NCBI GenBank assembly: GCA_002336805.1
Contig: DDEZ01000009.1
Location: 15,466 to 79,465, forward strand
Direction: 5' to 3'
Length of the DNA: 64,000 bases
From: Bacteroidetes bacterium UBA1941
Lineage (GTDB): Bacteria > Bacteroidota > Bacteroidia > Chitinophagales > LD1
In this document: positions 18,101 to 26,427 of the stretch, piece after piece
Layout: the number at the start of each line of letters is the position of its first letter
Position numbering within the stretch: position 1 is the first letter of the stretch
Position numbers and translations under genes: made by a program
The notes under the pieces: generated by a model
Database searches by the model: none
What the model saw: only the letters and a program-made list of their open reading frames with translations
Told to the model about the DNA's origin: nothing

Positions 18101-20385
18101 TGGGCATATTGCAGCGCCTTGCCCCACGGCATAGTGTAGCCATTGCGGGTCAGGTATTGGTAGACATAGAGGCCATACTCATATAGCTCCAAAGAGGTAG
18201 AGAGCTTCGCGGTAGCGGTGAATGCTACAGCGCACTTGCCCGGCGTCAATACGGAACTCTGGCTAAAGGTGGGTATATAAGCAGTGGTACCCTTATATCC
18301 TATATCAGAGATATCTCCCGATTGGCAGCCATTGGAATATATGACCGGTAGTTTGCCGTAATTGGTCCAGTTGACAGGATTGTCTACACTGATATCAAAA
18401 GCTGTACCTGCGGCATGGCCAAAAAAGGTCATCAGAGATACGCCACTATCGATACTTGAGCGGATCATATCTGCAGAAGAATTGTCAATAGGCTGTGAGG
18501 TAGTCTTGTAAATGGTCTGCGTACGCGCGCCCCATAGGGTATCGGCAGCCAAATTGGCATAGTCCGCGAGATAAGAAGCGAAGGCCTGCTGCTCATAGAA
18601 ATCTGACCCACCGGAGAAGTGCATGTTGTGCTTCATCCACAGCTTTTCATCCTTGGTCTGATAGGGGTCGCCTGCCCTGGCCTGTACAGATTCATAGAGG
18701 CGTACTTTGTCCAGATAGTGCGTCACGTCAGATGGCTGGGTAGCTGCCAGCCGACCTACTGCCACTAGTGGATGGTCACTACCTCTGCGGCAAGCCAGCA
18801 GAATATCTGATGGCCCCTCTCCGAATGGAGTAATAAGATCCCTATCATATGCGTATGCCAGGGTACGGACATCATCATACTCCCGGCCCTTGCCTACCAG
18901 AAATACATAACCCGGCTTACGAGACCATTTATCAGTAGCATATTCTATAAAGTTTCGCGTAGCGAGTGGAGTCTTTTGTACTCCGTAGCCAAATTGATTA
19001 ATGATCTGGTCTATATCGTATATCTCGGTGGTAAATTTACCGGATCGATAATTTTTGTAATCCTGTACCCGGTCCACCCCTGAGCTATCATGCCTCAGCG
19101 AGGTGTGGGTCACAATGACATATTCACTCTGTAGCTGCGTGTAATCCTGAAAGGTAATGGTATCCATACGGGATATGGCAGCATATGACGTCGCCGCATC
19201 TGTGCGGAAATACAACTCACGCTCACCTACGGCGGCAGGCAGGACAAACTTTTTGGGCAAAACCGCAGGTGCATCTGTACTACGTATGATATACCCATTA
19301 GTAATATCATACAGCAATGGCTGTGCGGCATTGGTTACCACATTATTGATGCGCACGTACCTCGGCCCTGCGCCTGCAGCCATTCGCCAGAAGAACCGGC
19401 TGGCTCCGCCAAAATCATATTTTCGCGGATAGTATACAAATATGTGGGTAAGGTAATTAGACTTTGTACTGCTGCCGCAGCCTTCCTGAAAAGGCACGGC
19501 ATTAGTAGCCCTGACAGCACTCGCAGGCATCGTATCTGCAAAATGATGGTGACTAAAACCTCCTGAAGAATTATCAAATGTAAAATTAGCTATAATAGCT
19601 CCATTCCATTTGACAGTAAAGCAATGCTGCTCGTATGATCGAGTGAATAAAGTGCCTGTGACTATAGCAGGCGGGCCAAAAGTATCCACGGCAGGGCAAG
19701 CTATATTAAGCGTCTGGGCTGGACCATTATTTACGGGCCCTCCTCCCCACGCTTCATCCATATCATAGATAGATTTAGAAAGAAGTTCGGGATATCCGTA
19801 TGGTGTACCAGGTACAAAGCTGCCACCTGATCCCGGAGCTATGATCTGATTAGGACCATAAAACCAATAAAACGGATGGATAAAATTTTGCTCGGCAGTG
19901 AGCGAAGGTATAGCCGCCGTGTCGTTATTGATAAACTGAAAGCGCCTGTTGCCGCCGCCGGTTTTTGTAGTCAGGTAGTAGATGGAAGTATCGCTAAAAA
20001 GGCTGTACATCGTGTGCGGCTGCAGGCCCGGCTGCGGATAGAGCACGGAGTCCACATCACCATAGTTTCGCCTGCCATAAAACTCTATATAGCTGCTGCT
20101 ATCCAGGGCACCACTACTATTGGTAGCGATATAGATAGGCACTTGAGCACCATTATGGTATAGTGCAAAATCATTGAGATTGATGGCACCTAGATTAGGT
20201 ATATAGTTATTGAGCGTAGTATACGGTATCCTATAGATACTATCCGTCTTGGCTATTACCTTGACCTTGTAGTACATGTGGCCTGGCGTGTAGTCTATCC
20301 ATTCATTGCCATATGGCCCTATGTGCTGGGCGCTGGCTATGAGGCCGAGACAGAGGCAGAGGAGTGTGATGTAAAATTTGCGCAT
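15133..20385 (-). CDS. porU2: Type IX secretion sortase-like C25 protease PorU2
   Basis: A 1750-residue exported protein (signal peptide MRKFYITLLCLCLGLIASA). The centre is a gingipain-like C25 peptidase domain with the catalytic pair visible: His657 in 'FFGHAAGTAFD' and Cys687 in 'SNGCQSGD'. PorU proteins cut off the C-terminal sorting signal of type IX cargo at the outer membrane and link it to lipopolysaccharide. The great length, the extra beta-sandwich domains after the protease (about residues 800-1600) and the C-terminal domain ending in 'FGKLVILR' fit the PorU2 group. It lies 7 bases downstream of porV2. Whether it replaces or complements a canonical PorU is unknown. Confidence 0.85.
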   Translation of the reverse strand: MRKFYITLLCLCLGLIASAQHIGPYGNEWIDYTPGHMYYKVKVIAKTDSIYRIPYTTLNNYIPNLGAINLNDFALYHNGAQVPIYIATNSSGALDSSSYIEFYGRRNYGDVDSVLYPQPGLQPHTMYSLFSDTSIYYLTTKTGGGNRRFQFINNDTAAIPSLTAEQNFIHPFYWFYGPNQIIAPGSGGSFVPGTPYGYPELLSKSIYDMDEAWGGGPVNNGPAQTLNIACPAVDTFGPPAIVTGTLFTRSYEQHCFTVKWNGAIIANFTFDNSSGGFSHHHFADTMPASAVRATNAVPFQEGCGSSTKSNYLTHIFVYYPRKYDFGGASRFFWRMAAGAGPRYVRINNVVTNAAQPLLYDITNGYIIRSTDAPAVLPKKFVLPAAVGERELYFRTDAATSYAAISRMDTITFQDYTQLQSEYVIVTHTSLRHDSSGVDRVQDYKNYRSGKFTTEIYDIDQIINQFGYGVQKTPLATRNFIEYATDKWSRKPGYVFLVGKGREYDDVRTLAYAYDRDLITPFGEGPSDILLACRRGSDHPLVAVGRLAATQPSDVTHYLDKVRLYESVQARAGDPYQTKDEKLWMKHNMHFSGGSDFYEQQAFASYLADYANLAADTLWGARTQTIYKTTSQPIDNSSADMIRSSIDSGVSLMTFFGHAAGTAFDISVDNPVNWTNYGKLPVIYSNGCQSGDISDIGYKGTTAYIPTFSQSSVLTPGKCAVAFTATAKLSTSLELYEYGLYVYQYLTRNGYTMPWGKALQYAQDSMSVNFNGEDLAMLVANEMTLHGDPALTLNQYPKPDYEINQNSLYFDPPVVNANTDTFSAKVIVTNLGKAIRDSIQIKVTRTYPTPSRPLPDTTLVYIWKVRAPYYMDTFSIRIPTFPTLTTGYGQNTFTVYVENEMRIDEMSETNNGSNLNFGFAIQSDDIIPVYPYEYAIVPNQNVTLKASTVDPFAAPRNYKIQIDTAETFRHPIAQASIYQGGGVLHWRVPFQFRDSTVYYWRVSRDSINDTLSYKWHYSSFVYIQNEYPGWNQSHYYQYGHDNYQDNVYLGTDREFKFVKNINNLHVLSAWAFEAGGGPIPAAQIRWDYNSVTQYRYNTGGCGFAYGNGNSGGLTFAVIDTLTGQPWQSFQSTIGNVGDKYGNYQCTNNHTYAINGFDFNIQGAVQTPSTGATWPITIARFIDSIPNGSIIVMYSVNQPNWTGMDTGLVNKLVSIGATGVRLLKSGAHPPAPYIFFTVKGDPSKSAQKIGVNYQSAAEEDYNYGVLWPRGSFTSPLIGPALDWGSFHWRHNAQENPTNDHQTVDIIGVNNNGLSTRLYTTDALDTAINFINAQQFPFIRLKLNTDDSIRHTPAQLYYWRVLYKKVPEAAINPNAHFVMNKDTFNTGDSLKLELALENVSEVSMDSMRTSYTLRGPGGTIPPIVVKSDSLRAFDTQILKFIYPMSDSRLPGRDQLTIEANPVDALHQPEQYHFNNYAIINNISSISDKINPLLDVTFDGRRIMNNDLVSAKPEILIQMRDENKTLALNDTSLAQVYIRYPGQTIPTLINYDNNILSFYPATGNISKNNTAKIAFKPAFTIDGVYDLLVRDKDRSGNFSSNSASGRYEGTSINGVYYDYKISFNVITRSMISNVLNYPNPFTTRTQFIFTLTGSEVPEYMKIQIMTITGHVVKEIQRAELGNIHIGVNRTDYWWDGRDEFGDKLANGVYFYRVITKIDDKNADHMSSSQYGQFFNNTNIDQYFKHGFGKLVILR

Positions 20386-20392
20386 AGGCTTC

Positions 20393-21541
20393 TTATTGCA
20401 CGGTCACTTCCGGCGTTTTCTTTTTGATATTTATATCTAATCTCAGCGATATGACGTGAGAGTACAGGCCGTTATTCTGAGACGAGCCCTGTATGGCTGT
20501 CAGATTGGTCAGGGTATAGTCTATGGCTATCACCTTGATCCGCACGCCGGCACCGATGCTCGGAGATACGCTGTAGTTATGCTTGCCATTCTCTGCATAG
20601 TAGCGCTGTATATTTGATACGCCTACACGGATATAGCCTATGCGGGCATAGTTTAGCTCCAGGCCGGCGGCCAGGTCCATACTGATAGGCTTGCCTGGTA
20701 CGAGCACATTCCTGCGACCGTCTGTAGTCAGGATCAGGTCTACCTCAGGCATCACAAAGAATTTGTCTTTCACATTAAACTCGTACGCTCCTGCCACATT
20801 GATAGTGGGTGCTGCATACTCTATAGAGTTTTGGGGGAGTTCGTTATTGTTTGACAGTAGCGCCTGCTTTTGGTCATTATTAAACTTGAAAGACCAGGCA
20901 TCAAAGGTAGTCGTGATATCACGAAGCATGACACCGGCCCTCCAGCCTTTCTTGCGGTACTGCAGGCCGAGGTCTATACCAAATCCTGTAGCACTGCCAA
21001 AAGGGCCTACGGAGCGGTAGATCACTTTGGCGGTACCTCCCACTGAGAGGCCGGGGACTTTGTCAAACTTCTGTGCATAGTGCAGCATAAAAGCATAATC
21101 TGCCGTAGAGAACTTGGTGATCTTGCTATAGTCTATCGTACCATCCGGGCCGATCAGAAAGAGTGTATTGGGGATATCGTCCACGCCAAAGCGGAAGAAA
21201 GAAAAGCCGAGGACGCGCTTGTGATCATTCACAGGCACGGCAAAGGCGCCATAGTCATACTTAGCTATACCGGCAAAGTACTCTGAGTGCATCAGGGATA
21301 CCTGAAAGGTGTTGGGTATATTGGCCAGGCCGGCGGGATTGTAGTAGCCGGAGTAGACATCCTCTGTAGAAGCGGCCTGGGCATTGCCCATGCCGAGACC
21401 ACGGGCGCCGACACCGATATTGAGAAAGTCATTGGTGTACTTTCTGATCTCACCCTGTGCAAAAGCCTGTGAGCCTGCCAGTAAAAAACATAGTCCGTAT
21501 AGTAGTTTCCTCATGCCGGGATTCTGGGTTCTTTTCCTCAT
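20393..21541 (-). CDS. porV2: Type IX sorting protein PorV2 (outer-membrane barrel)
   Basis: A 382-residue FadL-like beta-barrel of the PorV/PorQ group. After the signal peptide come 'LNIGVGARGLGMGNA' and 'DVYSGYYNPAGLA', the hatch and first-strand motifs of PorV proteins, which collect type IX cargo at the outer membrane and hand it to the sortase. The start at 21541 overlaps the stop of the upstream gene (TAATG), which suggests coupled translation; a second ATG at 21514 gives a more typical signal peptide. The pairing with porU2 just downstream supports the assignment. Confidence 0.85.
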   Translation of the reverse strand: MRKRTQNPGMRKLLYGLCFLLAGSQAFAQGEIRKYTNDFLNIGVGARGLGMGNAQAASTEDVYSGYYNPAGLANIPNTFQVSLMHSEYFAGIAKYDYGAFAVPVNDHKRVLGFSFFRFGVDDIPNTLFLIGPDGTIDYSKITKFSTADYAFMLHYAQKFDKVPGLSVGGTAKVIYRSVGPFGSATGFGIDLGLQYRKKGWRAGVMLRDITTTFDAWSFKFNNDQKQALLSNNNELPQNSIEYAAPTINVAGAYEFNVKDKFFVMPEVDLILTTDGRRNVLVPGKPISMDLAAGLELNYARIGYIRVGVSNIQRYYAENGKHNYSVSPSIGAGVRIKVIAIDYTLTNLTAIQGSSQNNGLYSHVISLRLDINIKKKTPEVTVQ

Positions 21542-22200
21542 TATTTTACTTCCAGTAGTTTATGCCACCTATAACGCATTTCACCTTCTATATTGCGGAG
21601 GGCACCGAGTAATTTTGCACGGTCCTCCTCTGTGAAATCTACGCCTATGGCCCTTTTTGTCGTTCTCACGATCCCCTCTGCAGCGCCGTCTGTCCGGTCA
21701 AAGTACTGCAGGAATTTAATCTCCATAAACCGGTCAAATGCCTGCAAGGTCCTTGCACCCTGAGTGTCAGGCATGATACAGTTTAAATATACGCCCAATT
21801 TATCTCTTTCTACTGACTCCAACAAGTCATAATACACATTTACAAGACCGGGGTCCGCACCTATCAGTTGCCTGTCCAGCATCAGCTCTACGGCTATGTG
21901 CGCTATAAAGGACAGTCGGTACTTATCACGATCCAAACCGCTCCCGATCAGTGCCTCCAACGCTTGCGCCACAGCCTCGCCAAAGACATCCGAGCCGTGA
22001 AACTGCATATCCACCTCGTAGTGCCGGAGCACCCCCTGATGGATCAGGGCTGATTCATGTTTCACCGTCCAGTCATTTTTACGGATGACTGCGTTATATG
22101 TTCTGGTGAAACCGGGCGATATATCGGGCAAAACCGCTCCCACTACCCGGTAGGGATCTGCTTTATGCCGGTCCACATAGTAGTGAGAAAGAAAGTGCAT
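21541..22200 (-). CDS. Hypothetical protein resembling ACP phosphodiesterase
   Basis: A 219-residue soluble protein without signal peptide. The opening MHFLSHYYVDRHKADPYRVV and 'GAVLPDISPGF' followed by a conserved 'GVLRHYEVDMQFHGSD' and 'FIAHIAVELMLDRQL' have the His/Asp spacing of the AcpH/DUF479 family, which removes phosphopantetheine from acyl carrier protein. The similarity is distant, and the function is inference. The stop overlaps the start of porV2 (TAATG), so it is the first gene of the porV2-porU2 operon. That position is unexpected for a cytoplasmic enzyme. Confidence 0.7.
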   Translation of the reverse strand: MHFLSHYYVDRHKADPYRVVGAVLPDISPGFTRTYNAVIRKNDWTVKHESALIHQGVLRHYEVDMQFHGSDVFGEAVAQALEALIGSGLDRDKYRLSFIAHIAVELMLDRQLIGADPGLVNVYYDLLESVERDKLGVYLNCIMPDTQGARTLQAFDRFMEIKFLQYFDRTDGAAEGIVRTTKRAIGVDFTEEDRAKLLGALRNIEGEMRYRWHKLLEVK

Positions 22201-22384
22201 CCGTATAATTATTTCAAAACGAAAGTATATTTTAGCCCTGCAAATAGCCTCTGCGTTATCTCCACCGGACTTTTACTGTGCATGATTTAGCATACATAAA
22301 TGACGTGTGGCGTGCCAGCGGCTTACGATATTACAAAAGGTGTCTTGTAAAATACTGATAAACAATAAACGGAGTAAACTGACT

Positions 22385-23659
22385 ATGGGATTTGTAGATG
22401 AGCTGAAATGGAGGGGTATGCTGCAGGACATCATGCCCGGCACTGAGGAACTGCTGAATAAGGGTATGGTGAAGGGCTATATAGGATTTGACCCTACGGC
22501 AGACAGCCTCGGTGTGGGCAACCTGGTGCAGATCATGAACCTGCTACATCTCCAAAAGGCCGGGCACAAGCCGATAGCACTGATAGGCGGCGCGACAGGC
22601 ATGGTGGGAGATCCATCAGGCAAAAATGAAGAGCGCAACCTGCTGAATGAAGAAGTACTGAACCATAACATAGCCTGCCAGAAGAAGCAGCTGGAGAAGT
22701 TTCTCAACTTTGGTGAGGGAGAGAATGCTGCAGAGCTGGTCAATAACTATGACTGGTTCAAGAGCTTTACCTTTCTCGACTTTATCCGTGATGTGGGCAA
22801 GCACATCACGGTGAACTATATGATGGCCAAGGACTCCGTGCAAAACAGGCTGGAGAATGGTATGTCCTTTACGGAGTTTACCTACCAGCTCGTGCAGGGT
22901 TATGACTTCTACTACCTGTGGAAGAACCACGGCGTGATGCTACAACTGGGCGGCTCAGACCAGTGGGGCAATATCGTGACCGGTACGGAGCTGATCCGCC
23001 GCAAGGATGGCGGTGAGGCATACGCGCTCACTACAAAGCTGATCCGCAAGGCCGACGGCACTAAATTTGGCAAGACTGCGAGTGGCAATATCTGGCTGGA
23101 CCCGGCCAGGACATCGCCGTATAAGTTCTATCAGTTTTGGCTGAATGCCTCGGACGAGGATGCGGCGAACTACATCCGCATATTCACCCTGAAGAGCAAG
23201 GAAGAGATAGAAGCAATAGAAGAAGCGCACAAAGCAGAACCGCATTTGCGGAAGCTGCAAAAGGCACTGGCTGAGGACATCACTATCCGCGTGCATTCTG
23301 AAAATGACCTGAAGCGTGCGATAGCCGCCTCAGAGATACTCTTTGGCAGCTCTACGGCTGATGCACTGCAGACGCTGAGTGAGCAGGATATCCTGGATGT
23401 ATTTGAGGGCGTTCCTACTTTTGCGGTAGCTAAGGCGCAACTGCAAGAAGGGCTGGACGTATTGCAGCTGCTGTCTGAATCTGCCAAAGTATTCCCATCA
23501 AAGGGTGAAGCGCGCCGCAGCCTGCAAGAAAATGCGGTAAGCATCAACAAGGCGAAGGTGACACTGGAATCCAAAGTAACAACCAACGATCTGCTCAACG
23601 GCAAATACCTGATAGCACAGAAAGGAAAGAAGAACTACTACCTGCTGGTGGCGGAGTAA
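22385..23659 (+). CDS. tyrS: Tyrosyl-tRNA synthetase
   Basis: A 424-residue class I synthetase that charges tRNA-Tyr. Recognisable are MGFVDELKWRGMLQDI at the start, 'IGGATGMVGDPSGK', 'MAKDSVQNRL', 'LGGSDQWGNIVTG', the KMSKS-equivalent 'KFGKT' (residues 227-231) and a C-terminal S4-like RNA-binding domain (about 350-424). Unusually, the HIGH signature position reads GVGN (residues 43-46). I chose the ATG at 22385, because the 26 residues upstream in the same frame have no counterpart in the family. A possible -7 box (TATTTTAG, 22228-22235) would give a leader of about 145 bases. Confidence 0.96.
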   Translation: MGFVDELKWRGMLQDIMPGTEELLNKGMVKGYIGFDPTADSLGVGNLVQIMNLLHLQKAGHKPIALIGGATGMVGDPSGKNEERNLLNEEVLNHNIACQKKQLEKFLNFGEGENAAELVNNYDWFKSFTFLDFIRDVGKHITVNYMMAKDSVQNRLENGMSFTEFTYQLVQGYDFYYLWKNHGVMLQLGGSDQWGNIVTGTELIRRKDGGEAYALTTKLIRKADGTKFGKTASGNIWLDPARTSPYKFYQFWLNASDEDAANYIRIFTLKSKEEIEAIEEAHKAEPHLRKLQKALAEDITIRVHSENDLKRAIAASEILFGSSTADALQTLSEQDILDVFEGVPTFAVAKAQLQEGLDVLQLLSESAKVFPSKGEARRSLQENAVSINKAKVTLESKVTTNDLLNGKYLIAQKGKKNYYLLVAE

Positions 23660-23669
23660 GCTGAGATAG

Positions 23670-24287
23670 CTATACGAAATGCAGATCGATAGCCCTCCTG
23701 ATCAGGATGGCAGTATTGCGCGCGTTAAACTTCTCCAGCAGATGCTTCCTGTGCGTATCTATGGTAGTAGGGCTCACAAAAAGCTGTGTGGCCATCTCAG
23801 CATTGGTCAGCCCATCGGCTATCAGCTTTAGCACCTCTGCCTCACGGCGGGTCAGTACCGGCCTCTCATCTGCAGTATTATTTTTGATCATCTCTGAGGC
23901 CTCCATGCTGAGGTATTGCTTGCCCTGCAGCACTGTCTCTATGGCAGCGAGTATCTCTTGCCTGGTGGCATTTTTCAGCACATACCCCATAGCCCCGCTG
24001 CTCAGCATTTTGCTGATAAAGCTGAGCTGATTATAGCTGCTAAGGCCGATGATGCGTACAGATGCATATTTTTCTACCACCAGTTTGCACAGGTCTATAC
24101 CGCTCATGCCACCGAGGTTGATATCCATCAGGATCACGTCCGGCTGGTGGTGCTGCAGGTAGGTCAGGCAGGCCTCGGCATTGTAGGCGTGGCCCATCAT
24201 ATCTATTCCTTCCTGATCCTGCAGCATGGTCTTGATGCCCTCTATCACCATAAAGTGATCATCTACTATAAACACTTTTGTCCTCAT
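23670..24287 (-). CDS. NarL/FixJ-type response regulator
   Basis: A 205-residue protein with a receiver domain (1-125; phospho-acceptor Asp in 'DVILMDINLGG') and a LuxR-type helix-turn-helix (about 140-205; 'LTRREAEVLKLIADGLTNAE' then 'TIDTHRKHL'). Phosphorylation by the partner kinase should drive dimerisation and promoter binding. The start overlaps the stop of the sensor kinase by 4 bases, so the two form a pair. Targets are unknown. Confidence 0.92.
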   Translation of the reverse strand: MRTKVFIVDDHFMVIEGIKTMLQDQEGIDMMGHAYNAEACLTYLQHHQPDVILMDINLGGMSGIDLCKLVVEKYASVRIIGLSSYNQLSFISKMLSSGAMGYVLKNATRQEILAAIETVLQGKQYLSMEASEMIKNNTADERPVLTRREAEVLKLIADGLTNAEMATQLFVSPTTIDTHRKHLLEKFNARNTAILIRRAIDLHFV

Positions 24288-26254
24288 GCCACCGGAAATT
24301 CAATAAACACAGACGTTCCTTTTCCTTGAGACTGTACGTTGATCGTGCCCTTGTGGTATTGCACGCGGGATGTGATATTTTTCCAGCCTATGCCGGGCGA
24401 TGACCGGATGGCATCTTCTCTCAGGCCTTTGCCGTCATCTTCCACAGTGATGGTGAGCTGCCTGTCGGTAGCCGCTATCTGTACCATGGCCTGCGTAGCG
24501 CCTGCATGCTTAGCTACGTTTGTGAGCAGCTCCTGCGCCACCCTGTAGACTGTGACGGACAGGCCCTGATCTATGGCTTTGTCTTTCAGCCCCAGGCTCT
24601 GGTAGTGTACGTGCAGCATACCATTCAGCTGCATCTCACTACAGAAGTCACGCATAGCAGCATCCAGCCCAAACTTCAAAAGATTTTCCGGCATCAGGTT
24701 ATGCGCTACGCGGCGCATCTCGCTGATGGAGTGATCCAGCATGCCGATGCTATGCTCAAATGCCTGCGCATTGGCAGGAGTCATGATCAGGTTTTCTTTC
24801 ATATTATTCAGTGAGTATTTGATACCGGATAGCATGCCTCCGAGGCCATCATGCAGGTCTTGCGCCAGGCGGCTGCGCTCCTTTTCCTCGCCCTCTATGA
24901 TCGCCTCTGTAGCTGCTAGTTGTTTCTCTGTTTCCAGTTCGCTGATGCGCCGCTGTTGCAGTTTCTGTGTCTGGCGGTAGGTACGGTAGATCAGGGTACC
25001 GATGATCAGCAGTGCTACAAAGCCGCCTACCAGGATATAGTTGAGCACACTCTTCTGCCGTAGCTGGAGGTCGCGTATTTCTTTCTCTGCCTGCAGGGCT
25101 TGTATCTCGCGGTCTTTGCCGGCCACTCTGTAGCGCGTCTCTGTGAGCGCTATCTTTTTCTTCATCTCATCTGACGAGATACTATCGGAGAGCTGCATCT
25201 TCAGCTCCAGAAACTTGTAAGCTGTCGCAGGATCATTATTTAGCAGATACCACCTTGCGGCATTGCTGTAAGCATTCAGCAGGCCAAAATTCATCTGGTA
25301 GCGTGTAGCCTTTTCCAGCAGTGTATCATTCATCTGTTTTGCCTCTGTCACTTTGCCGGCATCGAGCAGCGATCTGATCAGTGGGTCCAGCAGTGCTATC
25401 TGCTGGTATTTGTCATCATTGTCCAGACCGATCTGATACGATGCCCGGAAGTCAGCTATCGCCTGCTGGTATTTCTTGTCATGCTGATAAATACTACCCC
25501 TGATCTGGTAGAATACAGCTTGCGCTATAGGGTCTTTTGTCTGCTCCAGCAGTGGCTGAGATGTTTTTAAGACTCCCTCTGCCTCGGCGTATCTTTTCTG
25601 CTTAGCCAGCAGCTCTGCATAGTTCATATATCGTCTGGCCAGCGAAACTTTATCTCCAGACCGCTCAGCTGCTGCTATTGCCTTTGCATGATATTCTATA
25701 GCCTTGTCTATTTGTTTCAACTCCTGATAGACTACGGCCTTCCCCTCATATACCGAGGGCAAAGCTGCGGCCTGGTCCCTCTCCAGTATCTCCGCAGCCT
25801 TCGTATAGTTATCTATCGCCTTCTGATAGTCGCCGAGCTTCAGGTTATCACCACCCAGGTTATTGAGCAGGTAGCCCAGATTTACTCTTGCGAAATGATT
25901 GGTATCCCGCTCCAGGTAGTAGGCCGCAGTATCTGCATAGAGATCTGACATTGCAAAATCCCCACGGTCAGAGTAGTATAGCTGGAGGTAAATGTACCCT
26001 ATCTCTATACCACGTATATTATTCAGTTCCTTGCTGATAGAGACTACCTCCTGCATCAGGGGCAGCGCCTGAGAGGTGTTGACATTTACGGCGCTCAGTA
26101 CATAGTCCACCAGCATATTGAGGCGCGTAGTATCACGCTGCGGATGTTTATCGATAGCTGCCTTGATACTGTCCAGTGCTCTGGTCTGGGCGTGAGCACC
26201 CATAGAGTGGAGCAGCAGTATGGCGAATAATATCAAAAGCGTTTTTCTCATCAC
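24284..26254 (-). CDS. TPR-containing sensor histidine kinase (HisKA_3)
   Basis: A 656-residue protein. A signal peptide (MMRKTLLILFAILLLHSMGA) leads into an extracytoplasmic TPR array (about 30-370), one membrane segment (about 405-427, 'ILVGGFVALLIIGTLIY'), a coiled stretch, a HisKA_3 dimerisation domain with His468 in 'LAQDLHDGLGG', and an HATPase_c domain ('RVAQELLTNVAKHA', 'DDGKGL', 'GIGWKNI'). It is the cognate kinase of the NarL-type regulator that follows. Such TPR kinases are frequent in Bacteroidota; their signals are mostly unknown. The start could be at 26254 or at the adjacent ATG at 26251. Confidence 0.9.
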   Translation of the reverse strand: MMRKTLLILFAILLLHSMGAHAQTRALDSIKAAIDKHPQRDTTRLNMLVDYVLSAVNVNTSQALPLMQEVVSISKELNNIRGIEIGYIYLQLYYSDRGDFAMSDLYADTAAYYLERDTNHFARVNLGYLLNNLGGDNLKLGDYQKAIDNYTKAAEILERDQAAALPSVYEGKAVVYQELKQIDKAIEYHAKAIAAAERSGDKVSLARRYMNYAELLAKQKRYAEAEGVLKTSQPLLEQTKDPIAQAVFYQIRGSIYQHDKKYQQAIADFRASYQIGLDNDDKYQQIALLDPLIRSLLDAGKVTEAKQMNDTLLEKATRYQMNFGLLNAYSNAARWYLLNNDPATAYKFLELKMQLSDSISSDEMKKKIALTETRYRVAGKDREIQALQAEKEIRDLQLRQKSVLNYILVGGFVALLIIGTLIYRTYRQTQKLQQRRISELETEKQLAATEAIIEGEEKERSRLAQDLHDGLGGMLSGIKYSLNNMKENLIMTPANAQAFEHSIGMLDHSISEMRRVAHNLMPENLLKFGLDAAMRDFCSEMQLNGMLHVHYQSLGLKDKAIDQGLSVTVYRVAQELLTNVAKHAGATQAMVQIAATDRQLTITVEDDGKGLREDAIRSSPGIGWKNITSRVQYHKGTINVQSQGKGTSVFIEFPVA

Positions 26255-26427
26255 TTGAATTTACGGCATTGCAAATGAACGGAAGTATCAAATACCAGCG
26301 TATCCCCTTTTTCCATGATTTTATCAGGCCGGTATGAAATATCCTGTTTTTCAGGATTGAATGCCCCGCCGCGTCTGTGGACCTTTGCATCAACAATCGC
26401 AACCATTACAAAGCAAAAACCAAGCTC

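Noticed and set aside
22236..22384. T-box or other leader upstream of tyrS
   Set aside because: No T-box sequence and no terminator hairpin; T-boxes are not expected in this phylum.
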